64,000 nt of DNA from an uncultured Lachnospiraceae bacterium (GTDB lineage Bacteria > Bacillota > Clostridia > Lachnospirales > Lachnospiraceae), in assembly GCA_944381485.1 (NCBI GenBank), contig CALWLI010000010.1, forward strand, positions 1-64,000, given 5' to 3'. A program made the position numbers and the translations under genes. Shown piece by piece: positions 16,783-27,085 of this stretch. A model generated the notes under the pieces. That model was not told the origin of the DNA, ran no database searches, and worked only from the letters and a program-made list of their open reading frames with translations. The number at the start of each line of letters is the position of its first letter. The stretch's first letter is position 1.

Positions 16783-17891
16783 TACTTCTCACCTCCCTCT
16801 TTACTTATCTCCTTTTTCTTTGAAAGCTTGTCGATAAGGAGCTTTACAAAAAGTGCAAAGGCCGAGAAGTAAATTATTACTGCAACGATTATATCTATGA
16901 TCTCAGTGGAGAATTGGAAAAGCTGCAGATAAAATCCGCCGGCTGTAAGGTAGGCGATAAACATACCTGCAAACAAGACTCCGAAGGGGTGTGAAAGGCC
17001 CAGGAGGGCAACCGCTATACCTGTAAATCCCTCTGAGGCTATTACATCCTTTACGGTAATGTGGGAGCCTGAGCCCGCAAGCATTACTATAGCCCCTGCA
17101 AGTCCCGAGAGAGCCCCTGCAATCACCATGGCCATCATTATATTTCTCTTTTCATTTATTCCCGCATATTTTGAGGCAAACCTGTTGAAGCCGCAGGCCT
17201 GCAGCTCGTAGCCGAGTTTTGTCTTGTAAAGCAATACCCAGATAAGTATGACTGCAACCACGGCAATTATAAATCCCGAGTTGACTGAAGAGCCGGGGAA
17301 AAGTACATCCAAGCCTGCCTTGGGCAGATTTGCAGTCACCGCCACGTTCTTTGACTCGTTTCTCAGGGTGTTGAAGAGAACTGTGCTGGATTTTACAGTC
17401 CAGTTGGTCATATACATGCCTATGTAGTTCATCATGATGGAGGATATTACCTCGTTCACGTTGAAGTGGGCCTTGAGGATACCGGGCACGGCTCCCCACA
17501 CAGCACCCATAGCCATTCCGCCGAGAAGTGCTATGAGCCAATGGACAGGGCCAAGGCCCTCGCAGGCTATACCTATAGCTACAGCACCCAGACTTCCAAC
17601 CATAAACTGTCCGGGGGCTCCTATATTGAAAAGTCCTGTTTTGAAGGCAAAGCCTACAGAAAGTCCTGTGAGTATGATAGGTGTGGCATAATAAAAGATC
17701 TGTCCCACTCCCCTCATACCGTGAGTAAACGAACCTGTGAGTATAGTCAAAAATCCCGGAACCGCCTGAGCGGGATTACATATCAAGAGGATTATAAAGC
17801 CTACAAGCAGGCCGATAACCACAGCAAATATTGAGGACAGAAGTCCGACTTTTGATTTTTTGGGTTTTGCAGATTTCTTTTCAGCCATCAA
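16782..17891 (-). CDS. nupP: Nucleoside ABC importer permease (NupP type)
   Basis: A 369-residue BPD_transp_2 permease. GLSVGFAFKTGLFNIGAPGQFMVGSL, NEVISSIMMNYIGMY and LQACGFNRFASKYAGINEKRN are typical of the YufP/NupP subunit. The N-terminus is rich in Lys (AEKKSAKPKKSK) before the first membrane segment. The gene overlaps the ATPase gene by four bases (ATGA) and the next permease by one, so the three are translated together. Confidence 0.88.
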   Translation of the reverse strand: MMAEKKSAKPKKSKVGLLSSIFAVVIGLLVGFIILLICNPAQAVPGFLTILTGSFTHGMRGVGQIFYYATPIILTGLSVGFAFKTGLFNIGAPGQFMVGSLGAVAIGIACEGLGPVHWLIALLGGMAMGAVWGAVPGILKAHFNVNEVISSIMMNYIGMYMTNWTVKSSTVLFNTLRNESKNVAVTANLPKAGLDVLFPGSSVNSGFIIAVVAVILIWVLLYKTKLGYELQACGFNRFASKYAGINEKRNIMMAMVIAGALSGLAGAIVMLAGSGSHITVKDVIASEGFTGIAVALLGLSHPFGVLFAGMFIAYLTAGGFYLQLFQFSTEIIDIIVAVIIYFSAFALFVKLLIDKLSKKKEISKEGGEK

Positions 17892-19501
17892 TCCTCACCG
17901 CCTTTCTTTACAGCCATAACTCCTGAGGGAGCATCCTCTCCCTCACCTATGACATCCTGATGCTTTGATCCTGACATATAAAGTCCTATATCCTGATTGG
18001 ATACCTTGTCGGGATCCAGCTCCGCCACTATCTTTCCCTCATATATGACAAGTATCCTGTCCGCAAGATTCCTGACCTCGTCAAGCTCAAGGGATACTAA
18101 AAGTATAGCTTTCCCGCCGTCTCTCTCCTTTATAAGCTCCTTGTGTATGTACTCGATAGCTCCCACATCCAAGCCTCTCGTAGGCTGAACCGCAAGAAGT
18201 ATGTCATGGGGCCTTGTGTTTTCTCTGGCGACTATTACCTTCTGCTGATTTCCTCCGGACATTGATCTTGTAAGTGTTGCGGAACCCTCACCGGAGCGAA
18301 TATCATAGTTCTTTATAAGTTCATCGCTATAGCTATATATGGCATCCGTGTTCAAAAACATGCCTTTGGAGAACTGAGGTTCAAAGTACTGCTGAAGCAC
18401 AGTATTATAGGCAAGGTCATAGTCAAGTACCAGTCCGTACTTCTGTCTGTCCTCAGGTATGTGAGAAAGTCCATGGGTGTTTTTGTATCTTATGGACTTG
18501 TGGGTCATGTCCTCCCCGTTTATGGATATATGGCCTGAATGCATGGGCCCTATCCCACTTATGGCGGAGATAAGCTCAGTCTGGCCGTTTCCGTCTATAC
18601 CTGCGATACACACTATCTCTCCCGCTCTCACCTTAAAGCTTACATTGTCAACAACGTGCTTTTTATGTCCCTTGAGTCCTGCCTCCACAGTAAGGCCCTC
18701 CACCTCAAGTATGGTCTTTCCGGGGTTCGCCGGCTTCTTTTCCACAGTAAGCTCGACCTTTCGGCCTACCATCATTTCGCTCATCTCTTCCTTAGAGGTA
18801 TCGGCGACATCGATAGTTCCTATGTACTTTCCTCGTCTGAGGACAGCGCATCTGTCGGCAACCGCCTTTATCTCGTTCAGCTTGTGGGTTATGAAGAGAA
18901 TGGACTTTCCCTCCTTTATGAGGTTCTTCATAATGGCCATAAGCTCATCTATCTCCTGAGGCGTGAGAACAGCCGTAGGCTCATCAAAGATCATGATCTC
19001 ATTGTCACGATAGAGCATCTTAAGGATCTCTACCCTCTGCTGCTGTCCCACAGTTATATCCTCTATTTTGGAATCCGGGTCTATCCTTAAATTATACTTT
19101 TCCGAGAGTTCAAGAACCTTTTTTCTGGCATCGTCCATCTTAAGAAATCCGTTCTTTGTAGTTTCAAGTCCGAGAACGATGTTCTGAAGGACAGTAAAGT
19201 TTTCCACAAGCTTAAAATGCTGGTGGACCATTCCTATTCCGAGAGCATTTGCGTCAAGGGGGCCGTTAATCTTTACCTCCTTGCCTCTCACCTTGATCAC
19301 ACCCTTTTCAGGCTGATATAAACCGAAAAGGACGCTCATTAGAGTTGATTTTCCCGCCCCGTTCTCGCCGAGAAGCGCCAGTATCTCTCCTTTGCGGAGC
19401 CTAATGGTAACGTCATCGTTAGCTATAATTCCCGGAAATATCTTAGTGATATTGAGCATCTCGACAACGTAATTATCCTTTGTTTCACTGATGTTCTCCA
19501 T
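17888..19501 (-). CDS. nupO: Nucleoside ABC importer ATP-binding protein (NupO type)
   Basis: A 537-residue protein with two ATPase domains in tandem. The first is complete, with Walker A GENGAGKST, signature-region ITVGQQQRVEIL and Walker B IMIFDEPTAVLTPQE. The second has GIDGNGQTE in place of a canonical Walker A, with MSGGNQQKVIVARE and VQPTRGLDVGA, as is usual in YufO/NupO and sugar-type ATPases. It begins about 120 bases after a strong hairpin that separates it from the binding-protein gene. Confidence 0.9.
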   Translation of the reverse strand: MENISETKDNYVVEMLNITKIFPGIIANDDVTIRLRKGEILALLGENGAGKSTLMSVLFGLYQPEKGVIKVRGKEVKINGPLDANALGIGMVHQHFKLVENFTVLQNIVLGLETTKNGFLKMDDARKKVLELSEKYNLRIDPDSKIEDITVGQQQRVEILKMLYRDNEIMIFDEPTAVLTPQEIDELMAIMKNLIKEGKSILFITHKLNEIKAVADRCAVLRRGKYIGTIDVADTSKEEMSEMMVGRKVELTVEKKPANPGKTILEVEGLTVEAGLKGHKKHVVDNVSFKVRAGEIVCIAGIDGNGQTELISAISGIGPMHSGHISINGEDMTHKSIRYKNTHGLSHIPEDRQKYGLVLDYDLAYNTVLQQYFEPQFSKGMFLNTDAIYSYSDELIKNYDIRSGEGSATLTRSMSGGNQQKVIVARENTRPHDILLAVQPTRGLDVGAIEYIHKELIKERDGGKAILLVSLELDEVRNLADRILVIYEGKIVAELDPDKVSNQDIGLYMSGSKHQDVIGEGEDAPSGVMAVKKGGED

Positions 19502-19618
19502 TCAGTCTCTCCTCTCTTTGAAGTTTCAAAAATTATAAATATTATACACATTAAGGCGTCAAATTACAATCTCAATGTTGGATGATGTATATACAAAAAG
19601 TGCGGGGTGGCATAAATC

Positions 19619-19660
19619 AAAAAAATCGCTGCAATGTTGCCATTGCAGCACTGCAGCGAT
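19619..19660 (-). terminator. Intrinsic terminator between binding-protein and ATPase genes
   Basis: ATCGCTGCA and TTGCAGCGAT form a strong stem followed by seven T's on the minus strand. It lies inside the importer operon and probably lets through only part of the transcription, so that the binding protein is made in excess. Confidence 0.8.
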
Positions 19661-19699
19661 CTGAAATACTTTTATTATTAAATTTTATCGATCACGAAA

Positions 19700-20875
19700 T
19701 TACTCTACGTAAGTTACCTTTACATTTGTGAGCTCTGTAAGGTCCTTGGTGGGATCGATATTTCCCTCTGAAAAGCTTGTGAGCTCGATCTCATCAGCAG
19801 CAAGCTTAGCGAAGATCTCGTCATACTGCTCCTGAGTGAAGTTCTCGAACTTTGATGTATCCATGGGAAGTCCTACGCCATCATTTGCAGCTGTCATTGT
19901 TGTTGTCTGTCCGCCGGGGAAGCTTCCGTCATAGTAAGCCTTGATTCCGTCGTAAACAGAGTTTGAAAGCATCTTCATAGCTGAAGTGATAACTGTCTCT
20001 GACTCGCTTGACTGGTCAACGTCAACTCCGATAACCTTACCCTGGGGATCATTAGCCTCTGCAGCTGTCATTACAGAGTTTCCTACTGCGCCTCCGCAGC
20101 TGAATATAACCTCTGTTCCGTTCTGATACCAAGAAGCTGCCATAGACTGTGCCTCGGGTGTAGCTGCGAACTGTCCTGTGTAGTTGTACATGATCTCAAC
20201 GTTCTTTCCGTCTTCCTCAGCTGCAGCCTCTGCTCCCTGAACATATCCGTATCCGAACTTAACAACAGCGGGAACTGCCATTCCACCCATGAATCCGAGC
20301 TTTGTCATACCGTCCTTTACTGCAGCGTATCCTGCAAGGTATCCGGCCTGATCCTCCTGATACATTATAGGCATTACCTTGTCTGATGTCTTGTAGTCTG
20401 ATGAGTCCGCATTGTGGGGCTCTCCGTCAAGAAGTATGAAATATGTGTCGGGATACTGCTCCTGAGCGAGATATACAGGCTCCTCGAAAAGGAATCCGGG
20501 GCAAACAACAAGCTTTGCTCCACCTTCTACAGCAAGACCTATGGTCTCAAGGTAAGAGTCTGTTGTTCCCTCCTGAGGCTGATAGTATTTGTGAGAGATA
20601 CCGTTCTCCTCAGCGTACTTTACAAGGCCCTCCCAAGCTCCCTGGTTGAATGCCTTGTCATCGATGGTTCCAAGGTCTGTAACAAGAGCAAGCTCGTACT
20701 TTCCGTCCTCTGACTCTGACTGAGTCTTAACTCCTGTTGATGCCTCCTCATCTGCTGCCTCTGTTGCATCTCCTGCAGCTGCTGTTGTAGCCTCTGTAGA
20801 AGAGCTTGAGCAAGCGGCCAGCGAAGTTACAGACATAGCTGCAACTAATGCCAATGCCAAAAATCTCTTTTTCAT
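19700..20875 (-). CDS. bmpA: BMP-family nucleoside-binding lipoprotein
   Basis: A 391-residue substrate-binding lipoprotein of the BMP/PnrA family that captures nucleosides outside the cell. The signal peptide ends in the lipobox LAAC near residue 22, followed by a Ser/Thr/Ala-rich linker. LALVTDLGTIDDKAFNQGAWEGL is the family's substrate-contact block, and VIGVDVDQSSES is also typical. GGAGGAG precedes the ATG. It stands between uridine phosphorylase and the importer genes, consistent with uridine as one cargo. Confidence 0.92.
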   Translation of the reverse strand: MKKRFLALALVAAMSVTSLAACSSSSTEATTAAAGDATEAADEEASTGVKTQSESEDGKYELALVTDLGTIDDKAFNQGAWEGLVKYAEENGISHKYYQPQEGTTDSYLETIGLAVEGGAKLVVCPGFLFEEPVYLAQEQYPDTYFILLDGEPHNADSSDYKTSDKVMPIMYQEDQAGYLAGYAAVKDGMTKLGFMGGMAVPAVVKFGYGYVQGAEAAAEEDGKNVEIMYNYTGQFAATPEAQSMAASWYQNGTEVIFSCGGAVGNSVMTAAEANDPQGKVIGVDVDQSSESETVITSAMKMLSNSVYDGIKAYYDGSFPGGQTTTMTAANDGVGLPMDTSKFENFTQEQYDEIFAKLAADEIELTSFSEGNIDPTKDLTELTNVKVTYVE

Positions 20876-20935
20876 TTTTTCTCCTCCTGATTGTTTTATA
20901 GAAATCCCCTTAGGGGAAAACTATCTTTAAATAAA

Positions 20936-21709
20936 TTATCTTCCCTGTGCCAGATCCTCCGCTATTATCCTCTTCATGGCGTCTATAGCTACTCTTATTA
21001 CCCTGTCCTCAAGGTCATTTAAGGGCTTGGAATTGCCCTGGCCCTCATAGGCCTCACAGTCGGTGGCACTTACCATTATGCTTCCTGTCCTTATACCTAA
21101 AGATGCTCCTACAAGGAACATGGAGGCACATTCCATGCTGGTATTCGTGGCTCCACCTGCCACATAGGATTTCCACCTGTTTATAAGCTCGTATCCTATG
21201 GGCTTCGTCTCAGGAGAGGTCTGGGTGTAGAAGGATTCCTTTGTGATGGTCACTCCCACATTGTAGGGAAGACCTGAAGCCTCTGCAGCCTCAACCTCAT
21301 GCTTAAGCATCTGATAGTCCGGCACAGCGGGGAATTCTATGGGCAGATAGTGAAGTCCCAAACCCTCCATGCGGACGGCACCGTTTATCACACAGATATC
21401 TCCCTTTCTGACCTTGGGTGATACCGAGGCACAACTTCCGACTCTCATCATAGTGTCAGCTCCGCATTCATAGAGCTCCTCCATGGCTATGCCTGTGGAA
21501 GGCCCTCCTATTCCTGTGGATGTAACAGCCACCGGCACACCTGAAAGCTTTCCGGTCCAGGTCCTGAATTCTCTGTGAAAGGCTATCTCCTTGGGCTCGT
21601 CAAAGTATTTTGCTATCTTCTCTGTTCTCTCAGGGCTTCCGGGGAGAAAAACATATCTGCCTATATCTCCCTTTGAAAGTCCTGTGTGAAGCATTATCTT
21701 TTTTTCCAT
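20936..21709 (-). CDS. udp: Uridine phosphorylase
   Basis: A 257-residue nucleoside phosphorylase that splits uridine with phosphate into uracil and ribose 1-phosphate. The blocks GGPSTGIAMEEL, MRVGSCASVSPKVRKGD and TNTSMECASMFLVGASLG resemble the PNP/UDP family; the Met-Glu pair binds the ribose. It lies 60 bases upstream of the BMP lipoprotein gene on the same strand, coupling uptake to breakdown. A different nucleoside preference cannot be excluded. Confidence 0.85.
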   Translation of the reverse strand: MEKKIMLHTGLSKGDIGRYVFLPGSPERTEKIAKYFDEPKEIAFHREFRTWTGKLSGVPVAVTSTGIGGPSTGIAMEELYECGADTMMRVGSCASVSPKVRKGDICVINGAVRMEGLGLHYLPIEFPAVPDYQMLKHEVEAAEASGLPYNVGVTITKESFYTQTSPETKPIGYELINRWKSYVAGGATNTSMECASMFLVGASLGIRTGSIMVSATDCEAYEGQGNSKPLNDLEDRVIRVAIDAMKRIIAEDLAQGR

Positions 21710-21811
21710 TTAAACTCCCCCGATGTCTTTTTATCGAAGTCAATCATACCATTTCTTCAATTTTTATACAACAGATGTCTTGAAAATTAATCAAACCTTA
21801 GGAAAGATATA

Positions 21812-24800
21812 TCAACTAAAATCAAAAATCGAAAGTTGGTTTGTCTCCGGTATAGAACCCAAAAGCCCCAGCTGCTTCAGCTGGTCCGCCGAGGTCTTGT
21901 TGACCTTGGTCCTCTGCATAAAGTCTTCCATGCTGATGTAGGGCCCTTCCTTTGATGCCGCCTCTATGGCCTCTGCAGCCTTCTCTCCAAGGCCTGCAAT
22001 GGAGTTTAAGGAAGGCATGATCTTTCTGTCCTCCGTTATTATATACTCCTTTGCCTTAGCCCTGTATATATCTATAGGTGTGAATTCAAATCCCCTGGCG
22101 AGCATCTCCTCAACTATCCTCATATCTCTCAGGAGAGCCTTGTCATTTGCCGAGGCATCGAACTGAGTTGCCATGTATTCCTTGTGTTTTTTCAGGTTAT
22201 ATCTCAGCCTTCCCAGGTCAACGCACATCTTCTCGTAGTCAAAGCCGTCCGCTTTTACAGTATAATATGCGGCATAGTACTCCAAGGGATAGTGGATCTT
22301 ATAGTAGGCTATCCTGGATGACATTACCACATAGGCAGCAGCGTGAGCCTTGGGGAACATGTATTTTATGGTGTCACAGGACCAAATGTACCAGTCCGGC
22401 ACGCCGTGCTCCGTCATAAGCTTGCAGTAATCGCTGTGCTTGGGGTTTTTGGGGAATTTACCCTTTCTGACAAGCTCCATTATGCTGAAGGCGTCCCCGG
22501 GGTCAAGTCCCTTCTGAATAAGATATATCATAATGTCATCACGGGTACATATGGCTGTCTGTATGGTACATTTCCCCTCGTTTATGAGTTTTTGTGCATT
22601 CCCGACCCATACATCAGTTCCGTGGGCAAGCCCCGCTATCCTTACCAGATCTGATACATACTTCGGCTTTGCATCAAGGAGCATCTGTATGGCAAAGTCC
22701 GTTCCGAACTCCGGTATACCCAGTGTTCCGCACTTTGTTCCCCCTATATCCTCAGGGCTGAGGCCCAAAGCCTCAGTGTTTTGGAAAAGAGACATTACCT
22801 CAGGTACTCCTATGGGTATGTCCATGGGATCAAGGCCTGTAAGGTCAAAGAGCATACGGACCATGGTGGGATCATCCTTCCCCAATATATCCAGCTTTAA
22901 AAGGTTATGGTCTATGGAGTGATACTCAAAATGAGTGGTGATAGGGTTCTCCATGTCATTTGCCGGATGCTGGATGGGGGTAAAGCTGTTTATCTCCTCT
23001 CCGTGGGGAAGAACTACTATGCCTCCCGGATGCTGTCCGGTCGTTCGCCTCACCCCGGTGCAGCCGTTGGCTATACGCTCTATCTCCGCCCTTCTCATTC
23101 GTATGTCATTTTCCTCTGTGTATTTCAAAACATATCCGTAGGCGGTCTTATCCTTTACGGTTCCCACTGTACCCGCCTTAAAGGTCTGGCCTTTGCCGAA
23201 TATCACCTCCGTGTAGGCGTGAGCCTTTGACTGATAGTCTCCTGAGAAATTAAGGTCTATATCAGGCTCCTTGTCACCCTTAAAGCCCAGGAAGGTCTCA
23301 AAGGGTATGTCGTATCCGTCCTTTATAAGAGGCTCCCCGCACACAGGACAAAGCTTGTCAGGCATGTCACAGCCTGCCATGCCCGCATACTTTCTCACCT
23401 CATCCGACTTGAAATCGCAGTAATGGCATTTGGGACAATAATAATGGGGAGGCAGAGGATTTACCTCGGATATACCCGCCATTGTGGCAACCAGGGAAGA
23501 GCCTACGGAACCTCTGGATCCCACAAGATAACCGTGGTCATTGCTGTCCTTTACCAGCTTCTGGGCAATTATGTACATGACAGAATAGCCGTTTGATATT
23601 ATTGAGTCCAGCTCCTTGTTGAGTCTTACACTGACCTCCTCGGGAAGGTCATCTCCGTACATCTGCCGTGCCTTTGCATTACATATGTCCCTGAGGTCCT
23701 GATCAGAATTGGGGATCACAGGCGGGCATTTATCAGGCCTTACAGGTGCTATGGGCTCACACATATCGGCTATGAGCCTCGGATTCTTTATCACTGTATC
23801 GTAGGCATCCTGCCTGTCAAGGTCCGCAAACTGAGACAGCATCTCCTCTGTCGTTCTCAGGTATAAAGGCGCCATAGCTTTTTCCCTTACATATCTTGTG
23901 GACTTTTGATTGTACTTTATTATGTTTCTGAAAGCCGCATCTCCCGGCTCGGAAAAATGTACATCACCGGTTGCCGCCACAGGCTTTCCAAGCTTTTTTC
24001 CTATCTCGATTATCCTTCTGTTTACAGCCTGTATGTCCTCACGGCTCCTTACCGTGCTCTTCTCATCCTCCGTGAGATACATATAGTTGTCGGGAGGCTG
24101 TATCTCCAAAAAGTCGTAAAACTCGGCTATGGCCATGGCATCCTCGTCTGAAGCGCCTCTCAAAAGTTCATCGTAAAGCTCTCCGTTTATGCAGCCGCTT
24201 CCTATAAGAAGGCCGTTGCGAAGCTTTGCAAGAAGGCTTTTCGGTATCCTTGCCACAGAGTGAAAGTAGTCAATGTGAGCCGCGCTCACCAGCCTGTAGA
24301 GGTTGGTCCTTCCCAGGTCCGATTTTACAAGTATGGTGACATGCATGGGATGAAGCTTTTTTATTATGTCAGGATTTGCGTCCTCATGGGCATAGAGCAT
24401 ATCGAGATCCGTTATGCCCATATCTCTCAGTCTGTCGCAAAGTCTCAAAAATATCCCTGCAGTCGCCTCAGCGTCATCTACAGCTCTGTGATGGTTTTCC
24501 AGAGAGACTCCCAGCTCCTTAGCCACCACATCCAGTTTGAACCTTCTGAGGTTCGTAAGAAGCATTCTTGAAAGCCCCACCGTATCTATTATGGTAGGCT
24601 CGTAGCTATAGCCCATCTTCTTGGCAAAATGACCCACAAAGCCTGTGTCAAAGCCCGCGTTGTGGGCAACTATTACCGCATCCTCACAGAACTCCAGGAA
24701 TTTGGGGAGTATAAGCTCTATATTTCCCTTGCCCCTTACATCCGCATCCGTTATGCTTGTAAGCTCTGTTATGTTTGCAGGTATGGCTTCTTCAGGATCA

Positions 24801-25975
24801 ACAAACTCGGAGAACCGGTCCGTTATGACACCGTTTTCTATCTTTACCGCACCGAACTCTATTATCTTATTTATCAAAGGGGAGAAGCCTGTAGTCTCTA
24901 TGTCAAATACCACATATTTTCCGCTGAGCTTCTGCCCTCTCGGATGCACTACCGACTTTTTGAGGTCATCAACCATGTCTCCCTCATAGCCGAATATAAG
25001 CTTGAGCTTGCTGTCCTTTGACAGGGAGTGGGCCGCCTCAGGGAAGGCCTGAACACTTCCTCTGTCCGTTATGGCAAGGCTGTCCCAGCCCCATTCCTCC
25101 GCCTTTTTTATGTAATCCGATACCTCTCCCAGGCCATCCATGTCGCTCATCTTCGTGTGCAGATGAAGCTCTGTCCTTTTCTCTTTTGCACTATCCGTCC
25201 TCTTTTCGGAAGAGCTGTCGGCTTTTTTGATGTTCTTTACCCTTATATATATCTCCTTTTCATACATATTGGGAGATTCCAGCGTGCCTGAGATGCTGAT
25301 GCATTTTCCGGGCTTAAGTTCCGCGTTCATGGTGTCCAGAAGCTCTGCATCCACATTCAGCAGCCTGCAGGCTATACTGTCTGTATTGTCCGTCAGGTTA
25401 AACTTGAAAATAAGCTTGTCATTTTTTGTCTTTCTGGGTTCCTCAAGATTGAAGGTGGTCCCTGTGACTATCACATCTCCCATTCCCTCCTCAAGGCTGT
25501 TCACAGGCACTGCCTCTCCGGTGAAATCGTAGCCGTATACTACCGCAGGGTTATCTGATTTTTTGTCTGTCTTTGGAGTCCACTTGTTAAAGCTCGTCTT
25601 GAAATTTTTTTGTCCCGGCTTCGGCTCAGGCTTTCCTGCTTCCGAGGTCTTTTTAGGCTCGGTCTTTCTGCGGGTGCTTCCTGAGGCTCCGGTCTCAGTC
25701 CCTTCCGAGAACATGCGATCCCTCTCCCTGTACTCGTTTACGTCAACGACTGTGACTCTTATATGCTTTCCGGGAAAGACCGACTTCAGTATGGCATCCT
25801 CCGCTCTCGATATGGCGGCTCTGGGAAGCTCATCCTCGCATTTTACAAAGACAGTTAAAGAGCCCCCTTGAAGGGAGGCTGTTATCCTCACCACCTCCGT
25901 CTTTAAAAGAAGCTCTTTGATATATTCCTCAGGAATCGTCAGATCGTCAAAAACATCCGTAAATCTGTTGCTCAC
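21812..25975 (-). CDS. polC: DNA polymerase III PolC-type alpha subunit
   Basis: The main replicative polymerase of low-GC Gram-positives, 1387 residues. Domains in order are an N-terminal domain, an OB fold (about 155-250), a PHP domain split by the exonuclease (HLHTKMSDMDG at 271-281), a DEDDh proofreading exonuclease (FDIETTGF at 357-364, HNAGFD, HHRAVDD), a Cys cluster (CPKCHYC...CPVC), and the palm with DKEPDIDLNFSGDY, ending in a helix-hairpin-helix-rich tail. It starts one base after the ispG stop, at the end of the pyrH-polC operon, a usual clostridial order. Confidence 0.97.
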   Translation of the reverse strand: MSNRFTDVFDDLTIPEEYIKELLLKTEVVRITASLQGGSLTVFVKCEDELPRAAISRAEDAILKSVFPGKHIRVTVVDVNEYRERDRMFSEGTETGASGSTRRKTEPKKTSEAGKPEPKPGQKNFKTSFNKWTPKTDKKSDNPAVVYGYDFTGEAVPVNSLEEGMGDVIVTGTTFNLEEPRKTKNDKLIFKFNLTDNTDSIACRLLNVDAELLDTMNAELKPGKCISISGTLESPNMYEKEIYIRVKNIKKADSSSEKRTDSAKEKRTELHLHTKMSDMDGLGEVSDYIKKAEEWGWDSLAITDRGSVQAFPEAAHSLSKDSKLKLIFGYEGDMVDDLKKSVVHPRGQKLSGKYVVFDIETTGFSPLINKIIEFGAVKIENGVITDRFSEFVDPEEAIPANITELTSITDADVRGKGNIELILPKFLEFCEDAVIVAHNAGFDTGFVGHFAKKMGYSYEPTIIDTVGLSRMLLTNLRRFKLDVVAKELGVSLENHHRAVDDAEATAGIFLRLCDRLRDMGITDLDMLYAHEDANPDIIKKLHPMHVTILVKSDLGRTNLYRLVSAAHIDYFHSVARIPKSLLAKLRNGLLIGSGCINGELYDELLRGASDEDAMAIAEFYDFLEIQPPDNYMYLTEDEKSTVRSREDIQAVNRRIIEIGKKLGKPVAATGDVHFSEPGDAAFRNIIKYNQKSTRYVREKAMAPLYLRTTEEMLSQFADLDRQDAYDTVIKNPRLIADMCEPIAPVRPDKCPPVIPNSDQDLRDICNAKARQMYGDDLPEEVSVRLNKELDSIISNGYSVMYIIAQKLVKDSNDHGYLVGSRGSVGSSLVATMAGISEVNPLPPHYYCPKCHYCDFKSDEVRKYAGMAGCDMPDKLCPVCGEPLIKDGYDIPFETFLGFKGDKEPDIDLNFSGDYQSKAHAYTEVIFGKGQTFKAGTVGTVKDKTAYGYVLKYTEENDIRMRRAEIERIANGCTGVRRTTGQHPGGIVVLPHGEEINSFTPIQHPANDMENPITTHFEYHSIDHNLLKLDILGKDDPTMVRMLFDLTGLDPMDIPIGVPEVMSLFQNTEALGLSPEDIGGTKCGTLGIPEFGTDFAIQMLLDAKPKYVSDLVRIAGLAHGTDVWVGNAQKLINEGKCTIQTAICTRDDIMIYLIQKGLDPGDAFSIMELVRKGKFPKNPKHSDYCKLMTEHGVPDWYIWSCDTIKYMFPKAHAAAYVVMSSRIAYYKIHYPLEYYAAYYTVKADGFDYEKMCVDLGRLRYNLKKHKEYMATQFDASANDKALLRDMRIVEEMLARGFEFTPIDIYRAKAKEYIITEDRKIMPSLNSIAGLGEKAAEAIEAASKEGPYISMEDFMQRTKVNKTSADQLKQLGLLGSIPETNQLSIFDFS

Positions 25976-25976
25976 T

Positions 25977-27071
25977 TTAAATGTCCTTTATCTGTGTACT
26001 TTTCTCATTTTTCAAAATGTCCAGCTCTTTTTTGAATTCGTCGAGAAGCCTGTCCTCAGACACCTTCCTCAATATCTCACCCTTTTTTATGATAAGGCCC
26101 TCTCCTCGTCCTCCGCATATGCCAAGGTCCGCCTCCTTTGCCTCCCCCGGCCCGTTTACGACGCAGCCCATGCAGGCCACCTTGATATCCAGGTCATCGT
26201 AAGCTCTGCGGGATACCAGCTCATTTACTCGCTCCGCAAGACCTATGAGGTCAATCTCCGTCCTGCCGCAGGTGGGACAGCTCACCACCTCTATGCCGCC
26301 CTTTCTCAGGCCAAGGTTTTTAAGTATGAGCTTTGCGGTCTTTACCTCCTCAACAGGGTCTCCTGTCAGTGAAACCCTTATGGTGTCACCTATGCCCTCG
26401 TATAGTATGATTCCAAGGCCGACTGCCGACTTTATATTTCCCGCAGTGACCGTTCCTGCCTCAGTTATTCCCACATGGAGAGGGTGATCTGTCCTCTCTT
26501 TGATGAGCTCATGGGCTCTTATGCACATGAGTACATCTGATGATTTGATACTTATGACAAGTTTGTCATAGCCCATATCCTCTATGAGCTTTACCTTGCC
26601 GAGAGCGGACTCCACCAGCCCTTCCGCTGTCACATGGCCTCCGTATTTTTTTATCAGTTCCTTCTCCAGGGAGCCTGAATTGACACCGACTCTTATGGGT
26701 ACAGAGCGCTCCCTGCAGGCATCCACCACAGCTCTGACTTTACTGTCATCCCCTATATTTCCCGGGTTTATCCTTATCTTGTCTATACCGTTTTCTATGG
26801 CTTTTATTGCCAGCCTGTAGTCGAAATGTATGTCCCCGACCAGAGGGATGCTTATGTTTTTTCGGATCTCGGGGATGGCTTCTGCCGCCGCCATATCAGG
26901 TATTGCCACCCTTATTATGTCACAGCCGGCCTCCTCAAGTCTCCTTATCTGCCGGATAGTGGCATCCGTATCCGAGGTCTTTGTATTGCACATCGACTGA
27001 ATAAGCACAGGATTGTCTCCTCCAATTATCCTGTTGCCTATCCGTATCTCTCTCGTCTTCATTCTGTCCAT
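25977..27071 (-). CDS. ispG: 4-hydroxy-3-methylbut-2-enyl diphosphate synthase
   Basis: IspG (GcpE) is the iron-sulfur enzyme that turns MEcPP into HMBPP in the MEP isoprenoid pathway. It has 364 residues, with the TIM barrel opening VLIQSMCNTKTSDTDAT and the cluster ligands in CPTCGRTEID and ACMGCVVNGPGEA. The Glu of NGPGEA is the usual catalytic residue. It sits between rseP and polC; with dxr it gives this operon two MEP-pathway steps. Confidence 0.96.
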   Translation of the reverse strand: MDRMKTREIRIGNRIIGGDNPVLIQSMCNTKTSDTDATIRQIRRLEEAGCDIIRVAIPDMAAAEAIPEIRKNISIPLVGDIHFDYRLAIKAIENGIDKIRINPGNIGDDSKVRAVVDACRERSVPIRVGVNSGSLEKELIKKYGGHVTAEGLVESALGKVKLIEDMGYDKLVISIKSSDVLMCIRAHELIKERTDHPLHVGITEAGTVTAGNIKSAVGLGIILYEGIGDTIRVSLTGDPVEEVKTAKLILKNLGLRKGGIEVVSCPTCGRTEIDLIGLAERVNELVSRRAYDDLDIKVACMGCVVNGPGEAKEADLGICGGRGEGLIIKKGEILRKVSEDRLLDEFKKELDILKNEKSTQIKDI

Positions 27072-27085
27072 CGCGATACACCTCT

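Noticed and set aside
25020..25870. Several long plus-strand reading frames inside polC
   Set aside because: They are shadows of the minus-strand polC frame, without ribosome binding sites or recognisable domains.
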